From positions 1 to 13,267 of the forward strand of contig JACZTW010000074.1 of assembly GCA_022573485.1 (NCBI GenBank): a DNA stretch of 13,267 nucleotides, given 5' to 3'. This stretch comes from Planctomycetota bacterium. GTDB taxonomy: Bacteria; Planctomycetota; Phycisphaerae; UBA1845; CAIVHJ01. A model generated the notes under the pieces. It searched no databases, was not told where the DNA came from, and worked only from the letters and a program-made list of their open reading frames with translations. The position numbers and the translations under genes are program-made. Within the stretch, counting starts at the first letter, position 1; each line of letters starts with the position of its first letter. Below, in pieces: positions 6,348 to 13,071 of the stretch.

Positions 6348-8699
6348 GTGGCTGCTTCTGAGCGGACATCCGAGGGCGAGACGCAACTGCGCTTGCTTCT
6401 AGATCAAATGGCGGATCAACTCTGCCCGGCCGTGGACGGCAAGTTCGACTTTGCCGTCAGGATCGAGGCGCACGACGAGTCGGTCGAGAAGCTGCAAATG
6501 CTCGTCAATTTTGTGCTCGATTCAGCGCGGCGGGCACTGAGCGATGTCGAGACCAATGCCCGCGTGCTCGACCACCAAAAGGACCAGTTGGCCGAACTGA
6601 ACGTACAATTGGAGCAGCGTGTGGCCGAACGCACGGCGGCGCTTGAAAAAAGTGAAGAGTACAACCGGGCAATCGTCGAGACCGCGGTTGACAGCATCAT
6701 CACGATTGATGACCGGGGCATTGTCAAATCGTTCAGCCCGTCAGCCGCGCAGGTCTTCGGGTACACTCCGGACGAAGTCATCGGCCGCAATGTGAGCATG
6801 CTCATGCCGTCGCCCTATCGCGGCGAGCACGACGAGTACTTGGCGCGGTATTTGCGGACCGGCGAGAGGCAGGTCATCGGCATCGGGCGAGAAGTCCAGG
6901 GCAAGCGCAAAGACGGCAGCGTGTTCCCCTTGGACCTGGCCCTCAGCGAGGTGTGCGTCGGTGATCAACGATCCTTCGTGGGGATCGTCCGCGACATCAC
7001 GGAGCGAAAGCAAGCGGAAGAAACTGTTCGCATGCTCGCGAGATTTCCCGCTGAGAACAGCGATCCGATCTTGCGAATCGCCCAAGAAGGTAAGGTTCTC
7101 TACGCCAACGACGCCAGCGCGGCACTGTTGGGAGAGTGGCAGTGCCAGGTCGGCAAAGTCGTGCCCGAGCCTTTGGGAGCACTCGTCTGGGAGGCGATGG
7201 AACGCGGGTCAGGTCGTACTATGGGGATGACGTGCGGTGATTCTATTCTGTCGCTGAATATCGTCCCGATCGTGGAGAGTGGATACGTCAATTTGTACGG
7301 TCGCGATATCACGCTGCAGAAGCAGGCCGAGAAGGCCCTGATCGAGAACGCCCGTCAGCTTCAAACCCTCAACCGCGAGCTCAAAAAACAGAAGCAGGAA
7401 CTGGAGGATTATCAGCACGAACTCTTGGATCTCTATGACACTTCGGTCAAACATACGGTTGCGCTATCGGACGCCAAGACGGCGGCCGAAGCGGCCAACC
7501 AAGCCAAAAGCGAGTTCCTGGCCAACATGAGCCACGAGATTCGCACGCCCATGACGGCCATTCTCGGTTTCGCTGATTTGCTGGGTGAGACAGCCAAGGG
7601 CAATGCGGCATGTCTGGACTACGTGAGCACCATCAAACGCAACGGCAAGCACTTGATCAAGATCATCAACGATATCCTCGATCTGTCCAAGATCGAAGCC
7701 GGCCAGCTCGGTTGCGAGATCATAGCGTGCAGCCCGCATCAAATCATCAATGACGTGGCATCGACCATGCGGTTCCGAGCGCAGGAAAAGGGATTGGAAC
7801 TCGTGGTCGAATACTCGGGCTCGATCCCCGCCGTGATCCAGACGGATCCCACGCGTTTCAAGCAGGCTCTGATCAACCTGGTCGGCAACGCCGTCAAGTT
7901 TACAGCGCAGGGCAGCGTAAAGATGCGCGTGGGACTTGTAGGTTTGGAGAACGACGGGCAACTGCTGGTGGAAGTTGTGGACACCGGGATCGGCATCCAG
8001 CCCGACAGACTGGATCGCATTTTCGAGGCCTTCGGACAGGCGGACGCATCCACGACTCGGGAGTACGGCGGGACAGGTCTGGGCCTGACCATTACAAAGC
8101 GGATGGCTGAGTTGCTCGGCGGGTCTCTGAAAGTTCAGAGCGAGGTGGGCAAAGGCACTGTCTTTTCGCTGCGCGTGGCCACTGGTCCGCTCACGGGCGT
8201 GAAGTTAATCGAGCAGCCTGCCGAAGAAAGCACTCCGGCACGCCGGATCGAGAAAGCAACGGACACGCCGAAACTCGACTGCCACATTCTGCTGGTCGAA
8301 GACGGCGAAGACAACCAGCGACTGATCAGATTCATCCTCGAGAAGGCCGGCGCCCACGTGATCGTCGCTGAAAATGGCGAGGTCGCTTTCGACAAGGGCA
8401 TGGGCTCGTTGCACCATCGTCGGGCACATGATCCGAAGCATCACTTTGACGTGATCCTGATGGACATGCAAATGCCGGTCATGGACGGATACACTGCCAC
8501 GCGGAAGCTGCGCGACAACGGCTACACCCGGCCGATCATCGCCCTGACCGCCAATGCCATGGCCGGCGACCGCGACAAGTGCATCGAAGCCGGCTGTGAC
8601 GACTTTGCCACCAAACCCATCGACCGGGCACAACTACTGCACATCATCCACAAATACGCAATCTCCCACAATTCGCTGGTCTCCGCCTCACCGGGCTGA
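6348..8699 (+). CDS. Cytosolic hybrid sensor histidine kinase (PAS-PAS-HisKA-HATPase-REC), probable H-NOX partner
   Basis: 783 residues with no membrane segment. An N-terminal helical region (about 1-60) of unrecognised, perhaps HAMP-like type leads to a coiled coil (about 60-105). PAS1 (about 103-222) closely resembles the FixL PAS: His161, Arg167 and Arg181 occupy, without gaps, the positions of B. japonicum FixL His200 (heme ligand), Arg206 and Arg220; Leu197 and Leu199 match Leu236/Ile238. PAS2 (about 228-325) is more divergent. A second coiled coil (325-385) precedes HisKA with phospho-acceptor His396 (NMSHEIRTPM). The ATPase domain has an N-box Asn514, DTGIGI 545-550 and GGTGLGL 574-580. 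The receiver has Glu651/Asp652, phospho-acceptor Asp706, Thr734 and Lys756. All catalytic residues are present. Start is GTG 6348 with GGAG at 6338-6341. No DNA-binding output or Hpt protein is visible, so the signal must leave through a partner elsewhere. Kinase call firm; gas sensing inferred. Confidence 0.93.
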   Translation: MAASERTSEGETQLRLLLDQMADQLCPAVDGKFDFAVRIEAHDESVEKLQMLVNFVLDSARRALSDVETNARVLDHQKDQLAELNVQLEQRVAERTAALEKSEEYNRAIVETAVDSIITIDDRGIVKSFSPSAAQVFGYTPDEVIGRNVSMLMPSPYRGEHDEYLARYLRTGERQVIGIGREVQGKRKDGSVFPLDLALSEVCVGDQRSFVGIVRDITERKQAEETVRMLARFPAENSDPILRIAQEGKVLYANDASAALLGEWQCQVGKVVPEPLGALVWEAMERGSGRTMGMTCGDSILSLNIVPIVESGYVNLYGRDITLQKQAEKALIENARQLQTLNRELKKQKQELEDYQHELLDLYDTSVKHTVALSDAKTAAEAANQAKSEFLANMSHEIRTPMTAILGFADLLGETAKGNAACLDYVSTIKRNGKHLIKIINDILDLSKIEAGQLGCEIIACSPHQIINDVASTMRFRAQEKGLELVVEYSGSIPAVIQTDPTRFKQALINLVGNAVKFTAQGSVKMRVGLVGLENDGQLLVEVVDTGIGIQPDRLDRIFEAFGQADASTTREYGGTGLGLTITKRMAELLGGSLKVQSEVGKGTVFSLRVATGPLTGVKLIEQPAEESTPARRIEKATDTPKLDCHILLVEDGEDNQRLIRFILEKAGAHVIVAENGEVAFDKGMGSLHHRRAHDPKHHFDVILMDMQMPVMDGYTATRKLRDNGYTRPIIALTANAMAGDRDKCIEAGCDDFATKPIDRAQLLHIIHKYAISHNSLVSASPG

Positions 8700-8700
8700 A

Positions 8701-8731
8701 GCGCGGATCCCGATTTCATCGGGTTCCGCGC
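8701..8731. terminator. Strong hairpin between convergent genes (bidirectional terminator candidate)
   Basis: GCGCGGATCCCGAT (8701-8714), loop TTC, ATCGGGTTCCGCGC (8718-8731): a 14-bp stem with a single T-T mismatch. It fills almost the whole 36-bp gap between the kinase stop (8699) and the DUF1501 stop (8736). No T-tract follows on either strand, so termination strength is uncertain, but position and stem length fit a shared end for both transcripts. Confidence 0.6.
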
Positions 8732-8735
8732 CCGA

Positions 8736-10007
8736 TCAAATGATGATCTTGAGTGGCGCGAATTGGCCGTGGAGGATGCGCTGCGGGGGCGTCTCGAGCC
8801 AATCACGCAGGATCGCGGCGTAGACTCGACGGAAATCGCAGCCGTGGATCAAGTCGCCGCCGTCGAGTCGATCCAGCGCGGGGTGCTTGTGGTGCATTCC
8901 CGGCTTGATCCGCGTGCCCATCAAGAACATCGGAGCGGCTGTTCCGTGATCCGTCCCGCCGGATGCGTTTTGCCCCACACGCCGGCCGAATTCGGAGAAG
9001 CTCGCCACCAGCACGCGGTCCGCCAGCTTGTGCTTCTTCAGCTCAGCCATGAACGATCGCAACGCCGTGCCGAGTTGCGTCAGCAATTGCCGGTGGCGGT
9101 TAGTCTGGTTGGCGTGTGTATCAAATCCCCCAAGCGACACGTAGTACACCGAGGTCGGAAAATCCGCGGCGATCATTTGGAGCACGAGTGAGAGTTGGCC
9201 CTGCAAGTTGCCCCGCCGTCCGCCTGTGGGCCCGTGAACTCGTCCCTTAGCGGCCGTATGGACCTCCGCCGCGCCCAGGCGCGCCTCCAGCGTAGCGCGG
9301 CGCAAGAAATTCAGTGCCTCATTGCTGTGCTTCTTCTTTCCTTTGCCCGCCGGCTTTGCAGGCCGCCCGTCGTTGAGGTCGGCGAAGAGTTTCCGGGCAT
9401 TGTCGGAAGAGTTCTTCGAGCGCCAGCGCAGGCTGTGCTCATCCTGAAAAGCCAGCGGCGAGAAGTCCCTGCCCATCAGAGCCAACGGCGCCTCGGGCAT
9501 TAACGCGATGGCAGCGTTCGGCTTGGGCGGGTCCGATCCCTTGCAGCAATTGTCGATATAGCGCCCGAGCCAGCCCGTGTGCTTCCTGCCCCCCGGATCG
9601 GCGGTGTGCCAAATGTCCATGCTCTTGAAATGCGAGCGGTTCGGATTGGGATAGCCCACGCCCTGCACGATGGCCAGCAGCCCGTCGTCATAGAGTTCCT
9701 TCATGCCGCCGAGGGCCGGATGCAATCCCACATGGTCGTTGATCTTCAAAACGTCAGCCGGTTTGACGGCCAAGCCCGGTCGGGCGCGATGGTAGTTGTC
9801 GTCGGCGTACGGCACGACGGTGTTAAGTCCGTCGTTCCCACCGGCCAGTTGTACCATCACGAGAATCTTGTCGTTCGGCTTGTCTTCTTCGCGAGCAGCC
9901 TCCGCCGTGCGCACCAGAAACGCCGGCATCGTCGCCGATAGGCTCAGCGTGCCCAGCGTACCGTGCAGAAACTCCCGACGCGTCGAATAAATCAAGTCAT
10001 GAGACAA
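8736..10007 (-). CDS. DUF1501 protein with twin-arginine (Tat) signal
   Basis: Exported protein of about 423 residues of the DUF1501 family (PF07394), related to the alkaline-phosphatase/sulfatase superfamily; no reaction is established. The N-terminus has STRREFL (residues 8-14) followed by a hydrophobic stretch ending AEA, a Tat-type signal. Family blocks visible: LVMVQLAGGNDGLNT, GLHPALGGMKELYDDG, NRSHF, SLGGFDTHANQ, SFSEFGRRV and GTDHGTAAP; the Asp/His residues in GGND, FDTH and TDHG are candidate metal ligands by analogy. Start: two TTG codons are possible, at 10013 and 10007. The Shine-Dalgarno GGGGAG (10016-10021) is 8 nt from the 10007 TTG but only 2 nt from the other, so 10007 is chosen; no ATG fits. 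It follows the DUF1800 gene by about 50 bp in the same direction, the usual order for this pair, which is frequent in Planctomycetota and thought to act together at the cell surface. Function unknown. Confidence 0.93.
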   Translation of the reverse strand: MSHDLIYSTRREFLHGTLGTLSLSATMPAFLVRTAEAAREEDKPNDKILVMVQLAGGNDGLNTVVPYADDNYHRARPGLAVKPADVLKINDHVGLHPALGGMKELYDDGLLAIVQGVGYPNPNRSHFKSMDIWHTADPGGRKHTGWLGRYIDNCCKGSDPPKPNAAIALMPEAPLALMGRDFSPLAFQDEHSLRWRSKNSSDNARKLFADLNDGRPAKPAGKGKKKHSNEALNFLRRATLEARLGAAEVHTAAKGRVHGPTGGRRGNLQGQLSLVLQMIAADFPTSVYYVSLGGFDTHANQTNRHRQLLTQLGTALRSFMAELKKHKLADRVLVASFSEFGRRVGQNASGGTDHGTAAPMFLMGTRIKPGMHHKHPALDRLDGGDLIHGCDFRRVYAAILRDWLETPPQRILHGQFAPLKIII

Positions 10008-10013
10008 TATCAA

Positions 10014-10061
10014 ATCTCCCCAATTCTTAAACTCCCCGACTCCCCAACTCCTAAACTCAGT
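10014..10061 (-). repeat. Tandem octamer array filling the DUF1800-DUF1501 gap
   Basis: Read on the minus strand from 10061 to 10014 the sequence falls into six in-phase octamers: ACTGAGTT, TAGGAGTT, GGGGAGTC, GGGGAGTT, TAAGAATT, GGGGAGAT; consensus near NRGGAGTT. The first contains the DUF1800 stop codon TGA (10057-10059). The last supplies GGGGAG, the Shine-Dalgarno of the DUF1501 gene. A 14-bp piece, AGGAGTTGGGGAGT (10039-10052), recurs in opposite orientation in the array at 11705-11752. It is too short and spacer-less to be a CRISPR; it resembles the short tandemly repeated repetitive sequences known from other bacteria. Confidence 0.75.
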
Positions 10062-11628
10062 ACAGTTGGTATTCGGGCGTGCTCATCAGCAAGTGGATCA
10101 TCGTGCGCACCCGATGCATGTCTTGTCGCCTCGACGGCCTGAACCCACCGTCTTCGCCGGCGACAAACGCCACCAGCTTCGCGCGCCGGTCGTCGGGCAG
10201 CTTGACCGCCAGCAGCCGCCGCGCGAAGAAGCCGACGATCTCCTTCGGCGTCGTCAGGCCTCGTTCAGCCATGATCGCGGATGGGTTGTACGCTGGCAGC
10301 CCGATGTTCTCGCGTTGCTCGGGTTTGATGAACCCAAACTCGTCCGCGTACTTTGCCATCTGCACGATCATGCCGCGCTGCGGCTTGCCCTCGTGGCCAT
10401 TGACCGCCGCGCCGCAGAAGTTGTACCGATTGAAGACCGTAGCGGTGTTGATCCACTTCTCGCCGCCGTCCCAGCCCTTGACGTTCGGCGGCTGAAAGAG
10501 CTGCTGGCCCATCGCCGCCTGGGCTCGGTCGAGGGCCACGTAGTCGCAGTCTTGGATGCCCAAGAGTCGCAGCGTGCCGACGGTGAGTTGTACGGGGCTC
10601 TTGATCTTCCGCCCGCGTGCTCTTGCCGAGTAGAAGCCGCGGCTCATCAAAACTTGCCGCACCACGGGCTTGATGTCGAAATCGTTCTTCCGCAGTGTCG
10701 CCGAGAGCCCGTCGATAATCGGTTTTTCCGGATTCTCGTAGCAAAAGAACTCCCACAGCTTTGAAACGATGAATCGATGCGACCGCTGATCCTGCAGGAT
10801 GATGTCGATGATGTCCTCGCCGTTCCAGTGGCCTTCCTGCTTCTTGAAAGTCTTGATGCCGAAATCATGCTGCCCGCGGCGGAACTTGAACTTTCCCGCT
10901 TCGACGCTCCAGCCGGTAAACGCCCGCGCTGCCTCCTTGATGTCATACTCGGTGTAGTTTCCCTCGCCCAGCGTGAACAGTTCCATCAACTCGCGGGCGT
11001 AGTTTTCGTTCGGGCGCTTCTTGTTGTTCTTGGCGCTGTCCAGGTAGATCAGCATGGCCGGGTCGGCGCTGACCAGCACCAGCATGTCCCGGTAGTTGCC
11101 CAGCGCGAAGTCGCGGAACAATCGATTTTGCTCGTAGAGCAAGTAGGAACTGCGGACCTCGCGGTATCCGCTGGTGAAGTGGCCGTGCCAGAAGAGGGTC
11201 ATTTTTTCTTCGAGCTGCCGCGGCGAGGTGATCATGCGTTCCAGCCACCAGGCCCGCACGCGCCCGAGTTGCAGGCGGTCGCCCATGTTGCGCGTCTGCC
11301 GGTAGCGCCGCCGGGTCTCTTCGTTCTGCTGTTTGAGCCACTCGCGGGGCGGCGGTTGGCACAGTTTTGGATCGAGCAGCAGTTCGGTCGCGGGCTGCGG
11401 AAGCGAATCGTAGTTGACCAGATAATCGACGGCCTGGGCGAGCTTCATCCGGCTCAGCCGCCGCAGCTCGGTGGGTGTGCCCTCGAATGCCGCCCGTCGC
11501 AGGAGATGCACCGCCGCCGCATCGTCCCATTTCTTTTCCGAAAGCGGAACCAGCAGGTTTTCCGCCACCGCCGGAGCGGGCAGCATCGCAGTGAACAAGA
11601 GTGCTGATGCAATAGAAACGAGATTCAT
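10057..11628 (-). CDS. DUF1800 protein with Sec-type signal peptide
   Basis: Exported protein of 523 residues of the DUF1800 family (PF08811), of unknown biochemical function, typically paired with DUF1501. The chosen ATG at 11628 gives MNLVSIASALLFTAMLPAPAVAEN, a classical signal peptide with AVA cleavage site; AGGA lies 8 nt upstream. An earlier in-frame ATG at 11652 would add MARSRIGS, but it lies upstream of the predicted transcription start and has no ribosome binding site. Family blocks (mature numbering omitted): HLLRRAAFEGTPTELRRL near the N-terminus, MTLFWHGHFTSGY, NENYARELMELFTLGEGNYTE with EAARAFTGW, KLWEFFCYENP, and QPPNVKGWDGGEKWIN. The protein ends STPEYQLY, a typical family terminus, so it looks complete. 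The stop lies inside an octamer repeat, and DUF1501 follows in the same operon. Whether the two proteins form a complex is inferred from their regular co-occurrence only. Confidence 0.92.
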   Translation of the reverse strand: MNLVSIASALLFTAMLPAPAVAENLLVPLSEKKWDDAAAVHLLRRAAFEGTPTELRRLSRMKLAQAVDYLVNYDSLPQPATELLLDPKLCQPPPREWLKQQNEETRRRYRQTRNMGDRLQLGRVRAWWLERMITSPRQLEEKMTLFWHGHFTSGYREVRSSYLLYEQNRLFRDFALGNYRDMLVLVSADPAMLIYLDSAKNNKKRPNENYARELMELFTLGEGNYTEYDIKEAARAFTGWSVEAGKFKFRRGQHDFGIKTFKKQEGHWNGEDIIDIILQDQRSHRFIVSKLWEFFCYENPEKPIIDGLSATLRKNDFDIKPVVRQVLMSRGFYSARARGRKIKSPVQLTVGTLRLLGIQDCDYVALDRAQAAMGQQLFQPPNVKGWDGGEKWINTATVFNRYNFCGAAVNGHEGKPQRGMIVQMAKYADEFGFIKPEQRENIGLPAYNPSAIMAERGLTTPKEIVGFFARRLLAVKLPDDRRAKLVAFVAGEDGGFRPSRRQDMHRVRTMIHLLMSTPEYQLY

Positions 11629-11654
11629 CGATCCGATCCTACTTCGTGCCATCC

Positions 11655-11660
11655 ATTATA
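11655..11660 (-). promoter_or_regulatory. Predicted -10 box of the DUF1800-DUF1501 operon
   Basis: Minus strand reads GTATAATGGA with a perfect TATAAT at 11660-11655. Transcription would begin near 11648, giving a leader of about 20 nt that holds AGGA and the ATG at 11628. No good -35 hexamer is found at 16-18 bp. The same 10-mer occurs at the Hsp20 promoter. Confidence 0.55.
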
Positions 11661-11704
11661 CACGGCTTAACGATGCAGCGTTGCGAGTATTGCGGCCAAA
11701 AGTT

Positions 11705-11752
11705 GAGGAGTTCAAGAGTTGAGGAGTTCAGGAGTTCAGGAGTTGGGGAGTT
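11705..11752 (+). repeat. Tandem octamer array upstream of the DUF1800 gene
   Basis: Six consecutive in-phase octamers on the plus strand: GAGGAGTT, CAAGAGTT, GAGGAGTT, CAGGAGTT, CAGGAGTT, GGGGAGTT; a degenerate seventh (CAAAAGTT) precedes at 11697-11704. Consensus is SRGGAGTT, the same family as the array at 10014-10061 but inverted relative to it. It lies about 45 bp upstream of the predicted DUF1800 -10 box, so it is outside that transcript; a read-through Hsp20 transcript would carry its complement. Confidence 0.8.
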
Positions 11753-11787
11753 GCTTGCTGTTGCACGGGTGATGCGGTGTGCGGCGT

Positions 11788-11852
11788 CTGCTAAACGACC
11801 AAGTCACGTTGGGAGACGCTGCTGGTGGTCCCGGCGCGCCGGGATTTAGCAG
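11788..11852 (-). terminator. Nested inverted repeats downstream of Hsp20 (possible terminator or structured 3' end)
   Basis: A perfect 16-bp palindrome TCCCGGCGCGCCGGGA (11829-11844) is flanked by CTGCT (11819-11823) and AGCAG (11848-11852). Alternatively CTGCTAAA (11788-11795) pairs perfectly with TTTAGCAG (11845-11852). The two outer pairings exclude one another. The site lies 40-100 bp after the Hsp20 stop. No T-tract follows on the minus strand, so intrinsic termination is not proven. Confidence 0.4.
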
Positions 11853-11891
11853 TCCTCGCGACCCAGATTGAGCATTCGCACCATCTGTGGT

Positions 11892-12344
11892 CTATTCCTC
11901 GATTGTGATGTTGACGGCCTGGCTGGCGGAGACGGCCTTCTTGGGCGCGATGATCCTCAGCAGGCCGTCCTCCAGCTTGGCGGCCATTTCGTCGGCCTTG
12001 ACGGCTTCGGCGAACTGCACGATTCGGGCGAACCCGCCGAAGCGGCGCTCAGCGATGATCGTCTGATCGTTCTCTTCGCGGGCGGAGGAATGCACTTTCT
12101 GCCCCCGGATGGTCAACTGCGTTGTCGTGCAGGACACGTCGATGTCCTCGCGCGCGGCGCCGGGCAGCTCCACCTCGACCACATAGCGATCGTTCTTCTC
12201 GATGACATCCACCGGCGGCGCGCAATCCTGGCCGTCGAATGGGCCGGTGCGAATGCCTCCGTGCCAGACTTGCTCGAAGAGCCGGTTGATCCCCGTTTGC
12301 AGGTCCGTCAGCGATCCGGGGATTTCCTTGCCGAACAGTGCCAT
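11892..12344 (-). CDS. Hsp20/alpha-crystallin small heat-shock protein
   Basis: Cytosolic ATP-independent holdase chaperone of 150 residues that forms oligomers and binds unfolding proteins. The N-terminal arm covers about 1-42; the alpha-crystallin domain about 43-138, starting PPVDVIEKNDRYVVEVELPG (the VDVxE.dd.y.v..ELPG pattern) and ending LEDGLLRIIAPKK, the equivalent of the AxxxxGVLxIxxPK signature. ERRFGGFARIVQF (about 99-111) matches the ER.yGsF.R segment. The C-terminal NITIEE holds the I-x-I motif used for oligomer contacts. Start ATG 12344 has AGGAGG (12353-12358) at an 8-nt spacer, the best ribosome binding site in the window, and a good promoter lies just upstream. No CIRCE-like inverted repeat is seen. 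Length and motifs are complete. Confidence 0.96.
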   Translation of the reverse strand: MALFGKEIPGSLTDLQTGINRLFEQVWHGGIRTGPFDGQDCAPPVDVIEKNDRYVVEVELPGAAREDIDVSCTTTQLTIRGQKVHSSAREENDQTIIAERRFGGFARIVQFAEAVKADEMAAKLEDGLLRIIAPKKAVSASQAVNITIEE

Positions 12345-12410
12345 GATACCTTCCTCCTACGATCAGTTGCCCATGCCACCTGAGCCGCAAGTGGCGATGT
12401 TCTGTACTCC

Positions 12411-12440
12411 ATTATACGCATCCGGGTGTCGGGATTCCAA
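12411..12440 (-). promoter_or_regulatory. Predicted sigma-70-type promoter of the Hsp20 gene
   Basis: On the minus strand TTGGAA (12440-12435) and TATAAT (12416-12411) are separated by 18 bp. The start would be near 12404, leaving a leader of about 60 nt. The element sits in the 101-bp gap after the TrkA-N gene. It looks like a housekeeping rather than a sigma-32 promoter. Confidence 0.6.
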
Positions 12441-12445
12441 AGGCA

Positions 12446-13030
12446 TTACATGCGCTTCTCGTCGGGGGTCGAATGCAGCTTGCGCAGCAGCAATTCATAG
12501 AAGTGGTTTGCCACGGCCTGTTCTGCTTTGACCACTGCGTCGGCGCCAAGCTGGGCGGCCTCCATGCCTGAGGACGCATAGGTCGTACGGGCGATGATGT
12601 AGATGCCCGGCCGAAGCTGGCGGGCGACTTTGGTGGCCTTGAGAACGGCCTGCTCGTCAGGAACGGTCAGCGCCAGAATGTCGGCGGTGTCGATGCCCGC
12701 CGAAATGAGCGTTGGCTCCTGGGAGATGTCGCCGAGGATGATCTTCTTGCCCAGCAACTTCTGTCGCTTGACGGTATCGGGGTTTTGCTCGACGACGATG
12801 TAGTCGATCCCGTGGCGATCGAAGATCTCTGCCACCCACCGCCCGGCAAGTCCGAAACCGGCGATGATGACGTGCCCCATTTGGTCGATGACGTCGACAC
12901 AGGGAGCTTCCGCGAGGCTGACCTCGACGGGCGTACCCTCGTCCCAGGGCGCGTCCTCCAAAAGGCGCACCAGCCCACTGCGAAAGATGCCGCGGTAGGT
13001 TACCGAGTCCATACCTTGCTCATTAGCCAT
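12446..13030 (-). CDS. Stand-alone TrkA-N/RCK-type NAD-binding protein
   Basis: Soluble protein of about 194 residues with one Rossmann nucleotide-binding domain of the TrkA-N (RCK_N) type, which gates K+ channels, Trk/Ktr systems or Kef antiporters. From about residue 52 it reads GHVIIAGFGLAGRWVAEIF (GxGxxG loop), then YIVVEQNPDTV with the acidic residue at the end of strand 2, GDISQEPTLISAGI, LALTVPDE, and IIARTTYASSGMEAAQLGADAVV; this order matches KefB/KefC C-terminal domains. About 50 residues without clear family identity precede it. No membrane segment and no TrkA-C domain are seen, so it needs a partner elsewhere. Start choice: ATG 13030; ATG 13012 is also possible, and TTG 13075, which overlaps the preceding MOSC stop, has a badly spaced ribosome binding site. 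The MOSC gene ends 41 bp upstream on the same strand. Domain call firm; ion-transport role inferred. Confidence 0.85.
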   Translation of the reverse strand: MANEQGMDSVTYRGIFRSGLVRLLEDAPWDEGTPVEVSLAEAPCVDVIDQMGHVIIAGFGLAGRWVAEIFDRHGIDYIVVEQNPDTVKRQKLLGKKIILGDISQEPTLISAGIDTADILALTVPDEQAVLKATKVARQLRPGIYIIARTTYASSGMEAAQLGADAVVKAEQAVANHFYELLLRKLHSTPDEKRM

Positions 13031-13071
13031 GTCGTCCGTAAGTATCGGTATGGAGCCAAGCAAATGACAAA

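Noticed and set aside
6348..8699. Membrane-bound sensor kinase
   Set aside because: No hydrophobic stretch long enough for a membrane helix occurs in the 783 residues, so it is treated as cytosolic.
10066..11607. Long open frames on the plus strand (10066-10764, 10777-11607) opposite the DUF1800 gene
   Set aside because: They are antisense to a gene with clear family motifs, show no domain pattern, are rich in Arg/His/Gln/Val in the way mirror frames of GC-rich genes are, and lack ribosome binding sites.
11629..11652. Upstream ATG at 11652 for DUF1800
   Set aside because: It lies 3 bp from the -10 box, upstream of the expected transcription start, and would add charged residues before a clean signal peptide.
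11705..11752. CRISPR array
   Set aside because: Units are 8 bp with no spacers, and there are no cas genes.
10014..11752. Insertion sequence bounded by the inverted octamer arrays
   Set aside because: The enclosed gene is DUF1800, not a transposase; no target-site duplication is seen, and the arrays are imprecise tandem repeats rather than terminal inverted repeats.
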